This document shows, in pieces, positions 16,824-26,941 of a stretch of DNA of 64,000 bases (positions are counted from its first letter, which is position 1; every line of letters starts with the position of its first letter). This stretch comes from Pseudomonas sp. 102515 (lineage in GTDB: Bacteria > Pseudomonadota > Gammaproteobacteria > Pseudomonadales > Pseudomonadaceae). A program made the translations under genes and the position numbers. Under the pieces are notes generated by a model that worked only from the letters and a program-made list of their open reading frames with translations, had not been told where the DNA came from and searched no databases. The stretch lies in contig NZ_JAVHTY010000002.1 of the NCBI RefSeq assembly GCF_031085165.1, positions 854,857-918,856 on the forward strand. Direction: 5' to 3'.

Positions 16824-17500
16824 ATGAAGGTCTGGGTGATAGGGCCTCGCGAGGCATAGGGCTGGGGCTGGTCGAGCGCTACCTGGGTCGTGGCGACCAG
16901 GTGCTGGCGCTGGTACGCACGCCGAATGCGGCGCTGGACGGCCTGGCGGCGACCGCCGCGGGGCGGCTGCGGGTGGTGACCGGCGATCTGTGCGATCCCG
17001 AGCTGGGCGCACGATTGCTGAGCGAAAGCGGCGATGAGCCGCTGGATCGGCTGATCGTCAATGCCGGCATCACGGGGCCGAAGGAGGCGCCGGGGCAGCG
17101 GGCGACCGCCGCGGAGCTGGGCGAGCTGTTCCTGACCAATGCCCTGGCGCCGCTGCGGCTGCTGGAGGCCCTGGCACCGCGGATGGCCACCGCGGGGGTG
17201 GCAGCCTGCCTGAGTTCGCAGATGGGCAGCGTCAGCCTGGCACGCGCCGCCGACATGCCGCTCTATGGCGCCAGCAAGGCGGCGCTCAACAGCCTGTTGC
17301 AGAGCTGGGTCGCCGGGCAGCAACCGGCGTTCGCCGTGCTGGCGCTGCACCCGGGCTGGGTGCGTACCGAGTTGGGCGGGACCAGCGCGCCGGTCGCGGT
17401 GGCCGATAGCGTCGCCGGCCTGGTGGCGACCATGGAGGCCAAGGCCAGCCAACGCGGCTGCGCCTTTCTCGACTATCAGGGGCAAGCCCTGCCCTGGTGA
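16824..17500 (+). pseudogene. SDR-family oxidoreductase with a one-base frameshift near the N-terminus
   Basis: The ATG at 16824 follows GGAGAAGG, 10 bases after the tyrS stop. It reads MKVWVIGP... and meets TAG after 11 codons. One extra G in the GGG run at 16842-16844 would restore I-G-A-S-R-G-I-G-L-G, the glycine-rich NAD(P) motif, and join the long frame that ends at 17500. The rest is a normal short SDR: VNAGITGP, the catalytic YGASK segment, LHPGWVRTELGG, and a C-terminal [11 protein letters not shown]. It is either a genuine inactivating mutation or a base missing from the assembly. As written, the gene cannot make the full protein. Confidence 0.8.
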
Positions 17501-17598
17501 GCGAGGAACCGGATCGCTCGGTGCGGCTGAGCGATCCGGCCCTTGTCCGACCCAGGCCGAGGATCGAAGATGAGTCCATCATCCTGGGGAGTGCCACC

Positions 17599-18366
17599 AT
17601 GCGCATCGACGAGCGAACCTTTCTGGTAACCGGCGCCGGTTCCGGCCTCGGCGCCGCCACCGCCGAGGCGCTGATCGCGGCAGGCGCCCGGGTGGCGCTG
17701 CTGGATCTCCAGGCCGACGCCGCGCAGGCCCAGGCCGAACGGCTCGGCGACCAGGCCCTGGCGCTCGCCGTGGACGTGACCGATGCGGAAGCCCTGAGCA
17801 TCGCCATCGATACCCTCCTGGCCCGCTGGGGCAGTCTGCAGGGGGCGATCAACTGCGCCGGTATCGTGGGCGGCGCACGCATCCTCGGACGCAACGGCCC
17901 CCACGATCTCGCCGCCTTCGCGCGCATCATCAACGTCAATCTGGTGGGCAGCTTCAACGTCCTGCGCCTGGCCGCCGCGGCCATGGCCCAGGGTGAGGCC
18001 GATGCGGGTGGTGAGCGCGGCGTGATCGTCAACACCGCCTCCATCGCCGCCTTCGACGGCCAGATCGGCCAGGCCGCCTATGCCGCCTCCAAGGGCGGCG
18101 TCGCCGCGCTCACCCTGCCGGCGGCGCGCGAACTGGCCGGGCAGGGCATCCGGGTCATGACCATAGCGCCCGGCGTCTTCGAGACGCCCATGATGGCCGG
18201 CATGACCCTCGAGGTGCGCGACGCCCTGGCCGCCAATGTGCCCTTTCCCCCGCGCCTCGGCCGCGGCGAGGAATTCGCCGCCCTGGTCCGCCACATCATC
18301 GAGAATCCCATGCTCAACGGCGAGGTGATCCGCCTCGACGGCGCGCTGCGCATGGCCCCGCGCTAG
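17599..18366 (+). CDS. SDR 3-hydroxyacyl-CoA dehydrogenase (HSD17B10-like)
   Basis: The ATG at 17599 follows GGGGAG; the frame is open further upstream but starts best here. The 255-residue product has [13 protein letters not shown] (NAD-binding), LDLQAD, NCAGI, and the catalytic Ser and YxxxK in [21 protein letters not shown], then ETPMMAGM. This set matches type II 3-hydroxyacyl-CoA dehydrogenases that oxidise short-chain and 2-methyl-3-hydroxybutyryl-CoA in isoleucine breakdown. It is followed by thiolase and enoyl-CoA hydratase genes at 10- and 20-base spacings, so the three form an operon. Confidence 0.88.
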   Translation: MRIDERTFLVTGAGSGLGAATAEALIAAGARVALLDLQADAAQAQAERLGDQALALAVDVTDAEALSIAIDTLLARWGSLQGAINCAGIVGGARILGRNGPHDLAAFARIINVNLVGSFNVLRLAAAAMAQGEADAGGERGVIVNTASIAAFDGQIGQAAYAASKGGVAALTLPAARELAGQGIRVMTIAPGVFETPMMAGMTLEVRDALAANVPFPPRLGRGEEFAALVRHIIENPMLNGEVIRLDGALRMAPR

Positions 18367-18376
18367 GAGATTTGCC

Positions 18377-19561
18377 ATGAACGATCCCATTGTCATCGTC
18401 GCCGCCGCCCGTACCTCCATGGGGGCCCTGGGCGGTGAACTGGCGGCGCTTTCGGCGCCGCACCTGGGCAGTGCCGTGGTTCGCGCCGTGCTGGAGCGGG
18501 CCGGCTGGGCGCCGGAACGGGTCGACGAGGTGCTGCTGGGCTGCGTGCTCCCCGCCGGCCTCGGCCAGGCACCCGCCCGCCAGGCGGCCCTTGGCGCGGG
18601 CCTGGCCCAGAGCACGCGCTGCACCACCCTGAACAAGATGTGCGGTTCGGGCATGCAGGCGGCCATCCTCGGCCATGACCTGCTGCGCGCCGGCAGTGCC
18701 GAGGTGGTGGTGGCGGGCGGCATGGAAAGCATGAGTCGCGCGCCCTATCTGCTGGAAAAGGCCCGCAGCGGCTACCGCCTCGGCCACGGCGCCCTGATCG
18801 ACAGCCTGTTTCTCGACGGCCTGGAGGACGCCTACGAACCTGGGCGCCTGATGGGCACCTTCGCCGAGGATTGCGCGGCGCGGCTGGGTATCGGCCGCGA
18901 GCGCCAGGATGCCTATGCCCAGCAGTCCCTCGCCCGGGCGCGCCAGGCCCAGGCCAGTGGCGCCTTCGCCACCGAGATCGTCGCGGTGGAGGTGGCGGGG
19001 CGCAAGGAAACCCTGAGCATCGACACCGATGAACAACCCCGTCGCGCCGATCCGGCGCGCATTCCCACCCTCAGGCCGGCCTTTCGCGAAGGCGGTACTG
19101 TCACCGCGGCCAACGCCAGCTCCATCTCGGATGGCGCCGCGGCGCTGCTGCTGATGCGGGCCAGCATGGCGGCGAGCGAAGGCCTGAGACCGCTGGCGAC
19201 GATCCGTGGCCATGCCGCCCATGCCGGCGCCCCGGGTGACTTTCCCACCGCGCCCATCGGCGCCATCCGCACCTTGCTCGAGCGCATCGACTGGCAGCTG
19301 AGCGACGTCGACCTGTTCGAGATCAACGAAGCCTTCGCCGTGGTGGCCCTGGCCGCCCAGGACGCCCTGGGGCTGGACCCGGAACGCCTGAACGTGCACG
19401 GTGGCGCCTGTGCCCTGGGCCATCCCATCGGCGCGTCCGGCGCGCGGATCCTGGTCACCCTGATCCAGGCGCTGCGCCAGCGCGGTCTGCGCCGGGGCGT
19501 GGCCGCCATCTGCATCGGCGGCGGCGAGGCTACGGCCATGGCGCTGGAACTCAACGACTAG
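18377..19561 (+). CDS. Thiolase (acetyl-CoA C-acyltransferase)
   Basis: The 394-residue product is a full-length thiolase. The acylated Cys89 is in [11 protein letters not shown], His349 in [13 protein letters not shown], and the second cysteine, Cys379, in CIGGGEATA. The middle VNEAF-type segment appears as [11 protein letters not shown]. It cleaves 3-ketoacyl-CoA, here probably 2-methylacetoacetyl-CoA to propionyl-CoA and acetyl-CoA, given its place between the SDR and the hydratase. A biosynthetic acetoacetyl-CoA role is possible from sequence alone. Confidence 0.92.
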   Translation: MNDPIVIVAAARTSMGALGGELAALSAPHLGSAVVRAVLERAGWAPERVDEVLLGCVLPAGLGQAPARQAALGAGLAQSTRCTTLNKMCGSGMQAAILGHDLLRAGSAEVVVAGGMESMSRAPYLLEKARSGYRLGHGALIDSLFLDGLEDAYEPGRLMGTFAEDCAARLGIGRERQDAYAQQSLARARQAQASGAFATEIVAVEVAGRKETLSIDTDEQPRRADPARIPTLRPAFREGGTVTAANASSISDGAAALLLMRASMAASEGLRPLATIRGHAAHAGAPGDFPTAPIGAIRTLLERIDWQLSDVDLFEINEAFAVVALAAQDALGLDPERLNVHGGACALGHPIGASGARILVTLIQALRQRGLRRGVAAICIGGGEATAMALELND

Positions 19562-19581
19562 ACAAGGACAAGGAGAAGACC

Positions 19582-20367
19582 ATGAGCGAACCCTCTGCCG
19601 AATCGACCCTGCTGCTGGAGATCGAGGCGCGTGTCGCCCTCATCACCCTCAACCGCCCCAAGGCGCTCAACGCCCTCAATGCCCAGTTGCTCCACGAGCT
19701 GGACGCCATGCTGGCGCGCCTGGACGCCGATCCCGAGGTCGGTTGCGTGGTGCTCACCGGCTCGGCCAAGGCCTTTGCCGCGGGCGCCGACATCAAGGAA
19801 ATGGCCGGGCAGGGCTATCCACAGATCTACCTGGATGACTACTTCCGCGTCGCCGACCGCATCGCCGAGCGGCGCAAGCCGCTGATCGCCGCCGTCGCTG
19901 GCTACGCCCTGGGCGGTGGCTGCGAACTGGCGCTCCTGTGCGACTTCATCTATGCCGCCGACACCGCGCGCTTCGGCCTGCCGGAGATCACCCTGGGCGT
20001 CATTCCCGGCATCGGCGGCACCCAGCGCCTGACCCGCGCCCTGGGCAAGGCCAAGGCCATGGAACTGTGCCTGACCGGGCGGCAGCTGCACGCCGCCGAA
20101 GCCGAGCGCGCCGGCCTGGTCGCCCGGGTGTTCCCCGCCGACGAGTTGCTGGAGCGCACCCTGGAAGCCGCCCGTGGCATCGCCAGTCGTTCCCTACCGG
20201 CGACCCTGCTGCTCAAGGAGAGCGTCAATCGCGCCTTCGAGACCAGCCTGGCCGAGGGCATCCGCTTCGAGCGCCGGGTCTTCCATTCGCTGTTCGCCAG
20301 CGCCGACCAGAAGGAGGGCATGGCCGCCTTCGTCGAGAAGCGCCCGGCGAAGTTCGAGCATCGTTGA
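19582..20367 (+). CDS. Enoyl-CoA hydratase
   Basis: The 261-residue crotonase-fold protein has the oxyanion-hole segments [11 protein letters not shown] and [15 protein letters not shown], and the two catalytic Glu positions (CELALLCDF and [19 protein letters not shown]). It hydrates short-chain 2-enoyl-CoA. In this cluster it can serve tiglyl-CoA (isoleucine) and also methacrylyl-CoA (valine), which otherwise lacks a hydratase in the mms operon. AAGGAGAAG lies before the ATG. Confidence 0.92.
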   Translation: MSEPSAESTLLLEIEARVALITLNRPKALNALNAQLLHELDAMLARLDADPEVGCVVLTGSAKAFAAGADIKEMAGQGYPQIYLDDYFRVADRIAERRKPLIAAVAGYALGGGCELALLCDFIYAADTARFGLPEITLGVIPGIGGTQRLTRALGKAKAMELCLTGRQLHAAEAERAGLVARVFPADELLERTLEAARGIASRSLPATLLLKESVNRAFETSLAEGIRFERRVFHSLFASADQKEGMAAFVEKRPAKFEHR

Positions 20368-20432
20368 GCACACCCCGCGCTCGTCAGAGGCGCTAGACTG
20401 ACCGTTTCAGCCCAGCGTCGCAGAGTCTTCGG

Positions 20433-21335
20433 ATGCGTATCGAGCCCTTGCCACCCCTGACCAATCTGGTTGCCTTCGAGGCAACGGTCAGGCTGGGCAG
20501 CTTTACCCGGGCGGCGCTGGAGCTCAACCTCACGCAGAGCGCCATCAGCCGTCAGGTGGCGCAGCTGGAGGCCTTTCTCGGTCGCGCACTGTTTCGTCGA
20601 GAGCACAAGCGGCTGCACCTGACCGTCTCCGGGCAGCGCTATGCCGAGCGGGTTCAGCAGTTGCTCGCGGGTCTCGCGGAAACCACCGCGGACGTCATGG
20701 ATCTCAGCGGCGAGCAGCAGCTGGTGCTCGCCTGCTCCTCGGGTGTGGCCGCGCTGTGGCTGGGCCCGCTGATCGGCCGCTTCGCCAGTGCCTTTCCCGG
20801 CATCGACGTGCGCCTGCGAGTGCTGGACAACCTCGATACCCTGCTCAAGCCCGAATTCGATCTGGCGCTCTATTTCCTGCGTGAGCCACCGCCCCCGGGG
20901 TTGGCCGGTCGCCAGTTGTTTCCCGAATGGGTGGGCGCCTATTGCGCGCCGGCCTACCTGGGCGGGCGTCAGCTGTCCCCCCTGGAATTGCTCGACCGGC
21001 GCTTGCTGATGATCGAGGACGGGCAGCGGCGCTGGCTGTCCTGGGTGGAATGGTTCGCGCGGCTAGGCTATCCCGCCCCGCGGATCCACCAGCGCCTTAC
21101 CGTGAGTCAGTACCCCATCCTGGTCGATCTGGCGGTGGCCGGCCACGGTATCGTCCTGGGTTGGCGCCCCATGATCGATGCCCATCTGCACGCGGGTGCC
21201 CTGGTGGCAGCCTGTGGCGAATGCGTGCAGGGGCAGGGAGGTTACTACCTGCTGTGGCCGGGCGATCGTCAGCCGGGCCTGGCGGCACGCCGTTTCGAAG
21301 CCTGGCTGAACGACAGCCTGAGCGCGCCGCACTGA
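20433..21335 (+). CDS. LysR-family transcriptional regulator (GcvA-like)
   Basis: The 300-residue product has an N-terminal winged helix (PPLTNLVAFEATVRLGSFTRAALELNLTQSAISRQVAQLE...) and a substrate-binding domain. The N-terminal PPL..L..FEA pattern is that of the GcvA/AmpR-like branch. It follows the hydratase gene on the same strand after 65 bases. It may control the trio or the downstream MFS/amidohydrolase operon; the effector is unknown. Confidence 0.9.
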   Translation: MRIEPLPPLTNLVAFEATVRLGSFTRAALELNLTQSAISRQVAQLEAFLGRALFRREHKRLHLTVSGQRYAERVQQLLAGLAETTADVMDLSGEQQLVLACSSGVAALWLGPLIGRFASAFPGIDVRLRVLDNLDTLLKPEFDLALYFLREPPPPGLAGRQLFPEWVGAYCAPAYLGGRQLSPLELLDRRLLMIEDGQRRWLSWVEWFARLGYPAPRIHQRLTVSQYPILVDLAVAGHGIVLGWRPMIDAHLHAGALVAACGECVQGQGGYYLLWPGDRQPGLAARRFEAWLNDSLSAPH

Positions 21336-21342
21336 CCTCCTC

Positions 21343-21365
21343 TTGCATGCGCCAGGCGCATGCAA
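21343..21365. promoter_or_regulatory. Perfect 23-bp palindrome after the LysR gene
   Basis: TTGCATGCGCC-A-GGCGCATGCAA has 11-base arms around one base, seven bases past the LysR stop. No T run follows, so it looks more like a protein-binding site in the promoter region of the MFS operon than a terminator. The rest of the 184-base gap has no gene. Confidence 0.5.
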
Positions 21366-21519
21366 ACACCTGCAATCAGCGTTTTGCCGCGTTCCGGGTA
21401 GCCCCTTAAGCTCGGCGCCAGAGGGCAGAGATCCTCGTCCTGTTTCCTTCATCGAAACTGCCGTCGCCGGTGCAGGGACTCCCGAGTTTCCTGCGTGACT
21501 CGCATTCAGGGAGCCAACA

Positions 21520-22827
21520 ATGCAGAGCGCTACGACTTTCTCGCAGCCGTCCATCCTTCAGCGCCGCCAGGCCAACAAGGCGGTGGTCGCCACTGTGATC
21601 GGCAACGGTCTGGAATGGTTCGACTTCACCGTCTACAGCTTCTTCTCCGTGATCATCGCCAAGGTGTTCTTTCCGAGCGCTAACGAGCTGACCTCCTACC
21701 TGCTGGCCCTCGCCACCTTCGGGGTCGGCTTCTTCATGCGGCCGGTCGGGGGCATTCTGCTCGGTATCTATTCCGATCGTAGCGGCCGCAAGGCGGCGCT
21801 GTCCCTGACCATCCTGCTGATGGCCGCCGGGACCCTGATCATCGCCGTGACCCCGGGCTATGCCCAGCTCGGCCTGTTCGCGCCCGCGCTCATCGTCTTC
21901 GCCCGGCTGCTGCAGGGCTTTTCCGCCGGGGGCGAAATGGGCAGCGCCACCGCCTTTCTCACCGAGCACGCACCCGCTGGCCAGAAGGCCTATTACTCCA
22001 GCTGGATCCAGGCCAGCATCGGCGTGGCCGTGGCGCTGGGGGCGGGCTTCGGCGCCCTGCTGTCGGCCTTGTTGACGCCGGAGCAACTGGAGAGCTGGGG
22101 CTGGCGGCTGCCGTTCCTGTTCGGCTCGCTGATCGGCCCCATCGGGTTCTATATCCGCAGCCGCATCGACGAGACGCCGGCCTATGCCACCGTCCAGCGG
22201 GCCCAGTCGCCCTTGCGCGAGGTCCTGCGCGTCTACCCGCGGCAGACGGCGACCAGCTTTTCCATGGTCGTGCTGTGGACGGTATGCACCTATGCCGTGC
22301 TGTTCTACCTGCCGTCCTATGCGACCCGGGTGCTGGGCCTGCCCAGTGGCCTGGGCTTCACCGCCGGCATGCTCGGTGGCCTGGTGCTGCTGGTGGCGAC
22401 ACCGCTGGTAGGGCGCCTGGCGGATCGCCATAGCAAGCGACCCTGGCTGCTGGGGTCGGCCGTGGCCATCTTCTGTGCCGCCTGGCCGCTGTTCTGGATG
22501 CTCAATCGCTGGCCGGGCCTGGCTTCCCTGCTGGTGTTCCAGGCCGTGCTGGGGCTGCTGATCTCCGGTTATCTGGGCGGCCTGCTGGCGGCCTTCGGCG
22601 AATTGTTGCCGACCCGGGTGCTCTCCACCGGGCTGTCGGTGGCCTACAACTTCGCGGTGACGCTGTTCGGCGGCTTCGCCACCTTTACCGTGACCTGGCT
22701 GATCGCCGCCACCGGCAGCCCGTTGGCGCCGGCCTTCTACATCATGTTCGCCGCGGCCATCAGTGCCGTGGGCGCCGCGCTGTTCCGCGACGCCGCCAGC
22801 GGCCAACCATCGGGAGAATCCGCATGA
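21520..22827 (+). CDS. MFS transporter, metabolite:H+ symporter (MHS) type
   Basis: The 435-residue product has twelve hydrophobic segments, with an N-terminal VVATVIGNGLEWFDFTVYSFF and the MFS signature LLGIYSDRSGRKAAL between TM2 and TM3, typical of the ProP/KgtP/ShiA group that imports organic acids or betaines with protons. Its stop overlaps the start of the amidohydrolase gene (ATGA), so it probably imports that enzyme's substrate or a related compound. The specific substrate is not predictable. Confidence 0.9.
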   Translation: MQSATTFSQPSILQRRQANKAVVATVIGNGLEWFDFTVYSFFSVIIAKVFFPSANELTSYLLALATFGVGFFMRPVGGILLGIYSDRSGRKAALSLTILLMAAGTLIIAVTPGYAQLGLFAPALIVFARLLQGFSAGGEMGSATAFLTEHAPAGQKAYYSSWIQASIGVAVALGAGFGALLSALLTPEQLESWGWRLPFLFGSLIGPIGFYIRSRIDETPAYATVQRAQSPLREVLRVYPRQTATSFSMVVLWTVCTYAVLFYLPSYATRVLGLPSGLGFTAGMLGGLVLLVATPLVGRLADRHSKRPWLLGSAVAIFCAAWPLFWMLNRWPGLASLLVFQAVLGLLISGYLGGLLAAFGELLPTRVLSTGLSVAYNFAVTLFGGFATFTVTWLIAATGSPLAPAFYIMFAAAISAVGAALFRDAASGQPSGESA

Positions 22828-24077
22828 CTCGAAGCACCCCCCTGCTGCTGCGCAACGGCAAGCTGCTGGATCTGGCGAGCGGTACCCTGATCACCGGCAA
22901 GGAAGTGCTGGTGACAGGTGAACGCATCACCGCGGTCCGTGACCAGAGCGCTAACCCGCCAGGCGATGCCACGGTGATCGAACTGGGCGGCCGTACCCTG
23001 ATGCCGGGCCTCATCGATTGCCACGTGCATGTGCTGGCGTCCAGTGCCAACCTGGGTTTCAACGCCCTGCAGCCCAACGCCATCATCATGTACCGCGCCT
23101 TGCCGATCCTGAGCGCGATGCTCGACCGCGGTTTTACCACCGTTCGCGATGCCGGCGGTGCGGACTGGGCGCTGGCGCGCTCCATTGCCCTGGGTCTGGT
23201 GCCGGGCCCGCGGATCTTCGCCTCCGGCAAGGCGCTGTCGCAGACCGGCGGCCATGGTGACATGCGGGCGCGTGGGGAGCTCTTGCTGAACGAGCCGTGC
23301 AGTTGCTGCTTCCGTGCTGGCGCCATCGCCCGGGTGGTGGACGGGGTGGACAACGTGCGCAAGGCGGTGCGCGAAGAACTGCAACAGGGCGCCAGCCAGA
23401 TCAAGATCATGGCCTCCGGCGGTGTTTCGTCGCCCACCGATCCCATCGCCAACACCCAGTACAGCGAAGCCGAGATCCGCGCCATCGTCGAGGAAGCCGA
23501 GGCGGCCAACACCTATGTGATGGCCCATGCCTATACTGCCCGCGCCATTCGCCGCGCCGTGGCGTGCGGGGTACGCACCATCGAACACGGCAATCTGGTC
23601 GACCGGGAGACGGCGCAGTTCATGCGCGAGCGGGGCGCCTTCGCCGTGCCCACCCAGGTGACCTACGAGATGCTCGCCGAGCACGGCGCCCGCTATGGGC
23701 TGCCCGCCGATTCCGTGGCCAAGATCGAAGACGTCCGCCTGGCGGGCCGTCACGCCCTGGAATTCTTCGCCGAGGCGGGCGTACCCATGGGCTACGGCTC
23801 CGACCTGCTGGGCGAGATGCACGAATACCAGACCCAGGAACTGCGCATTCGCGCCGAGGTGCTGGGCAATCTGGAAGCCCTGCGCAGCGCCACCAGTGTC
23901 GCGGCGCGCATCCTCGAGCGCGAGGGCGAGCTGGGTTGCATCGCGACCGGCGCCCTGGCGGATCTGCTGGTCGTGGATGGCGATCCGTTGACCGATATCT
24001 CCTGCCTCGTGGGGCAGGGCGAAAGACTCGACGTCATCCTGCAAGGTGGCCGCCTGGTGAGGAATCGCCTCGCGTGA
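22824..24077 (+). CDS. Metal-dependent amidohydrolase (imidazolonepropionase/prolidase-like)
   Basis: The 417-residue product has the amidohydrolase metal set: HxH at His67/His69 (GLIDCHVHVL), Lys194 (IKIMASGG, the usual carboxylated Lys), His235 (MAHAYT), His255 (TIEHGNLVD) and Asp327 (GYGSDLLG). The group includes Xaa-Pro/Xaa-Arg dipeptidases and cyclic imide or lactam hydrolases, so the reaction is hydrolysis of an amide bond in a small molecule. It is coupled to the MFS permease upstream and lies next to a SnoaL-like gene, giving a small catabolic unit. Confidence 0.88.
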   Translation: MTRSTPLLLRNGKLLDLASGTLITGKEVLVTGERITAVRDQSANPPGDATVIELGGRTLMPGLIDCHVHVLASSANLGFNALQPNAIIMYRALPILSAMLDRGFTTVRDAGGADWALARSIALGLVPGPRIFASGKALSQTGGHGDMRARGELLLNEPCSCCFRAGAIARVVDGVDNVRKAVREELQQGASQIKIMASGGVSSPTDPIANTQYSEAEIRAIVEEAEAANTYVMAHAYTARAIRRAVACGVRTIEHGNLVDRETAQFMRERGAFAVPTQVTYEMLAEHGARYGLPADSVAKIEDVRLAGRHALEFFAEAGVPMGYGSDLLGEMHEYQTQELRIRAEVLGNLEALRSATSVAARILEREGELGCIATGALADLLVVDGDPLTDISCLVGQGERLDVILQGGRLVRNRLA

Positions 24078-24139
24078 AGGGCGTCTTGCCGGCTTGGCGC
24101 GGTCGCAATGTAGCAGTCAACGCCCATGGAGAACTCGCG

Positions 24140-24541
24140 ATGCACCTTGCCGCAACCGAACTCGGCAGCCGCTACCAGGCCTACCTCGACTGCCTCAACC
24201 GCCAGGCTTGGACGGAGCTTGGCCGTTATGTCCACGAGGCCGTCGCGCACAACGGCCGGCCGCTGGGATTGGCGGGTTACCAAGCCATGCTCGAAGGCGA
24301 TCATGCCGCCATTCTCGTTCTGCACTTCACCGCGCGGCTGCAAGTGGTTGAAGCGCCCTGGCTGGCCGCGCAGCTGGATTTCGACTGCACACCGCGCGGC
24401 GAGCTATTCGGGCTGGCGGTGAACGGACGACAGGTGCGCTTCAGCGAGCACGTCTTCTATCGCTTCGAGAAAGGACGAATCCGCGAAGTGCGCTCGGTGA
24501 TCGATATTGCTGCAATCGCTGCCCAGCTTGCCGAGGGCTAA
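24140..24541 (+). CDS. SnoaL/NTF2-like ester cyclase family protein
   Basis: The ATG at 24140 follows GGAGA and gives 133 residues; a GTG at 24074 that overlaps the amidohydrolase stop is in frame but adds 22 atypical residues. The fold signature is SnoaL-like: RYQAYLDCLNRQAWTELGRYVHEAVAHNGRPLG, then LDFDCTPRGELFG, RFSEHVFYRFEKGRIREVRSVID. Members are small hydrolases, isomerases or cyclases with an NTF2 cone. It probably works on a product of the amidohydrolase. The stop overlaps that of the convergent AraC gene. Confidence 0.8.
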   Translation: MHLAATELGSRYQAYLDCLNRQAWTELGRYVHEAVAHNGRPLGLAGYQAMLEGDHAAILVLHFTARLQVVEAPWLAAQLDFDCTPRGELFGLAVNGRQVRFSEHVFYRFEKGRIREVRSVIDIAAIAAQLAEG

Positions 24542-25557
24542 CCCGCCCGGGTCTGGCGCTGGCGATAGCCGAGGGGGCTGAGCCCCGTCCACTTGCGAAA
24601 GGCGCGCTGGAAGGAGCGGGGGTCGGCGAAACCCAGGCGCAGGGCCAGTTCGTCCAGGGGCAGGGCGCCCTGGTCCAACTGGCGACAGGCCAGGCGGCAC
24701 CGGCGTTCGTCCTTGAGGCGCTGGTAGGTCTGGCCGCTCGCGGCCAACTGGCGCCTCAGGGTGGCGGGCGCGAGACCCAGGGTCGCGGCCAGGCTGACGG
24801 CATCCGGCCAGTCCTCTGGGGGGCAAGTGCGTAACAGGGCGCGGATGCGGGCGATCAGGCTGGCGTCGTCGCGATAGTGCACCAGCAGATTGCCCGGGGC
24901 GGCGGCGATGAAGCGGCGCGCATCCGCGGCACTGCGGCGGATCGGCAGGCCCAGCACCGCGGCGTCCAGCACCAGGTAGTCTTCGCCGCTGGCAAAGCTC
25001 AGGTTGGAGCCGAAGCGCTGGTGATAGTCGGCCAGCAGTTCCACTGGCGGCTCCTCGGCGGTCAGGCGGATCTCCTCCAGTGGCAAGCGGCGGCCCACCA
25101 GCCAGCAGGCCAGGCCGTGCAGGATCAGCCAGAGGGTGAAGACGGCGAAGCTGCCCGGCAGACTGCCCGCTGCCAGTCGCAAGGTCGCCTGCTCGCCATT
25201 GCGCTGCAGGCGCAGGTCGACGCCCAGGGTCAGGCGCAGGAAGTCGGCGCTCTGGCGCAGGGCGTCGCCCAGGGTCGGTTGCAGGCGGGTGCTCTGGCAG
25301 AGAAAGGCAAAGCTGCCGGCCGGGAGCGGACGTGGGCCAAGCGCGAAGAACTCGTCATCTAAACGCCGCGCCAGGCGATACCACAGCTGGCCGAACAGCG
25401 GCGCCGAGAGGCGCTCGTGGCCAAGCAGGAGGTCGGCGAGCTGGACGCCTTCGGCGGCGAGCAGGGCGTCCGGCGCCAGATTACTGCGCCGGCACAGCCC
25501 GGCCAGGGCCTCGTCGAGGATGCCTCGCGCCAGGCTGTCGCGCGGCAGGCCGGTCAC
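24538..25557 (-). CDS. AraC-family transcriptional regulator
   Basis: The 339-residue product has an N-terminal arabinose_bd-like sensor (residues about 20-200, with [21 protein letters not shown]) and a C-terminal double helix-turn-helix ([33 protein letters not shown]..., then [33 protein letters not shown]). The layout resembles OruR/GbdR-like regulators. Its ATG overlaps the lpdV stop (ATGA), so it is probably translated as the last gene of the bkd operon. Confidence 0.9.
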   Translation of the reverse strand: MTGLPRDSLARGILDEALAGLCRRSNLAPDALLAAEGVQLADLLLGHERLSAPLFGQLWYRLARRLDDEFFALGPRPLPAGSFAFLCQSTRLQPTLGDALRQSADFLRLTLGVDLRLQRNGEQATLRLAAGSLPGSFAVFTLWLILHGLACWLVGRRLPLEEIRLTAEEPPVELLADYHQRFGSNLSFASGEDYLVLDAAVLGLPIRRSAADARRFIAAAPGNLLVHYRDDASLIARIRALLRTCPPEDWPDAVSLAATLGLAPATLRRQLAASGQTYQRLKDERRCRLACRQLDQGALPLDELALRLGFADPRSFQRAFRKWTGLSPLGYRQRQTRAG

Positions 25558-26936
25558 AGATGCAGGGCCCGGCCCAGGGCCCGCAGCGCCGCTTCCTGCA
25601 CCGCTTCGCCCAGGGTGGGGTGGGGATGCAGGGTGGCGGCGACGTCTTCCAGCTGCATGCCCATTTCCAGACTGTGGGAAAAGGCCGTGGCCAGTTCCGC
25701 CACCTGCTGCCCGGTGGCCTGCCAGCCGAGGATACGGTGGTCGTCCGCGCGGGCCACCACCCGCACGAAGCCTTCCGGCGCCTCCAGGGTGAGGGCGCGG
25801 CCATTGGCCGCGAAGGGAAAGCTGGCGACCCTGGTCTCCAGCCCCTGGGCCTTGGCCTGCTCGGGGGTGAGGCCGACCACCACGATCTCCGGATCGGTGT
25901 AGCAGACCGCCGGGATGGCCGCCGGGGCGAAGCGGCGGCGCTTGCCGGCGATCAGCTCGGCCACCACCTCGCCCTGGGCCATGGCGCGATGAGCCAGCAG
26001 AGGTTCGCCAGTGAGATCACCGATGGCCCAGACGTCGGTCATGCTGGTACGGCAGCCGTTGTCGACGCGGATGTAGCGACCGTCGTAATCCAGCGGCAGG
26101 CGTTCCAGGCCTTCGGTGCGGGGACGGCGGCCGGCGGCGACCAGGATGCGCTGGGCCGGTAGGATCTGTTCCTGGCCCTCGCCATGAGTCATACGCAGGC
26201 CCGCGCCGTCCGCGGCCAGACCGGCGACGGTGCAGCCCAGGTGCAGCTCGATACCCAGGCGTTCCAGCCGCTGGCGCAGCGGCGCCGTGAGTTCGGCGTC
26301 GTAGCCGGGCAGCAGGCGCGACTGGGCCTCCACCACCGCCACCCGGGCGCCCAGCTTGCGATAGGCGATGCCCAGCTCCAGGCCGATATAGCCGGCGCCC
26401 ACCACCACCAGGTGTTCGGGAATCGCCGTGGGCGACAAGGCTTCGGTAGCCGAAATCACCGGACCACCGAAGGGCAGGCTGGGCAATTCCACCGAGGTGG
26501 AGCCCATGGCCAGCACCAGGTGCTCGGTGCGGATGCGCAGCCGCTCGCCGCCCTCGCGCTGCACCTCGACGGTCTTGCCGTCGAGGATCTCGGCCCAGCC
26601 TTCGACGACGGTCACCCCCTGCTTCTTGAGCAGGGCAGCGACGCCGGTGGTGAGACGGTCGACGATGCCATTCTTCCAGGCCACGGCCTGGCCGAGGTCC
26701 AGTTCCGGGCGCCCGTGGCGAATGCCCAGGCTGCCCTGTTCCGCACGACCGCAGGCCCGATGGTATTCCTCGGCCACGTGGATCATGGCCTTGGAGGGGA
26801 TGCAGCCGACGTTGAGGCAGGTTCCGCCGAGGGCGGCGCCTTCTACTAGGGTGGTGGCGATGCCCAGCTGGGCGGCGCGCAGGGCGGCGACATAACCGCC
26901 GGGGCCGCCGCCAATGATGAGGAGTCGGGTGTCCAT
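25554..26936 (-). CDS. lpdV: Dihydrolipoyl dehydrogenase of the branched-chain 2-oxoacid complex (E3)
   Basis: The 460-residue flavoprotein has [17 protein letters not shown] (FAD), the redox disulfide Cys40/Cys45 in [13 protein letters not shown], an NAD-binding [10 protein letters not shown], and a C-terminal His-Glu segment ([14 protein letters not shown]). It reoxidises dihydrolipoamide on BkdB with NAD. It follows bkdB after 5 bases. The location at the end of the bkd genes supports LpdV rather than the general Lpd. Confidence 0.94.
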   Translation of the reverse strand: MDTRLLIIGGGPGGYVAALRAAQLGIATTLVEGAALGGTCLNVGCIPSKAMIHVAEEYHRACGRAEQGSLGIRHGRPELDLGQAVAWKNGIVDRLTTGVAALLKKQGVTVVEGWAEILDGKTVEVQREGGERLRIRTEHLVLAMGSTSVELPSLPFGGPVISATEALSPTAIPEHLVVVGAGYIGLELGIAYRKLGARVAVVEAQSRLLPGYDAELTAPLRQRLERLGIELHLGCTVAGLAADGAGLRMTHGEGQEQILPAQRILVAAGRRPRTEGLERLPLDYDGRYIRVDNGCRTSMTDVWAIGDLTGEPLLAHRAMAQGEVVAELIAGKRRRFAPAAIPAVCYTDPEIVVVGLTPEQAKAQGLETRVASFPFAANGRALTLEAPEGFVRVVARADDHRILGWQATGQQVAELATAFSHSLEMGMQLEDVAATLHPHPTLGEAVQEAALRALGRALHL

Positions 26937-26941
26937 GGCTG

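Noticed and set aside
23297..24541. A long protein ending in the SnoaL domain
   Set aside because: The N-terminal part is an out-of-frame reading of the amidohydrolase gene, and the SnoaL gene starts at ATG 24140 with its own ribosome site.
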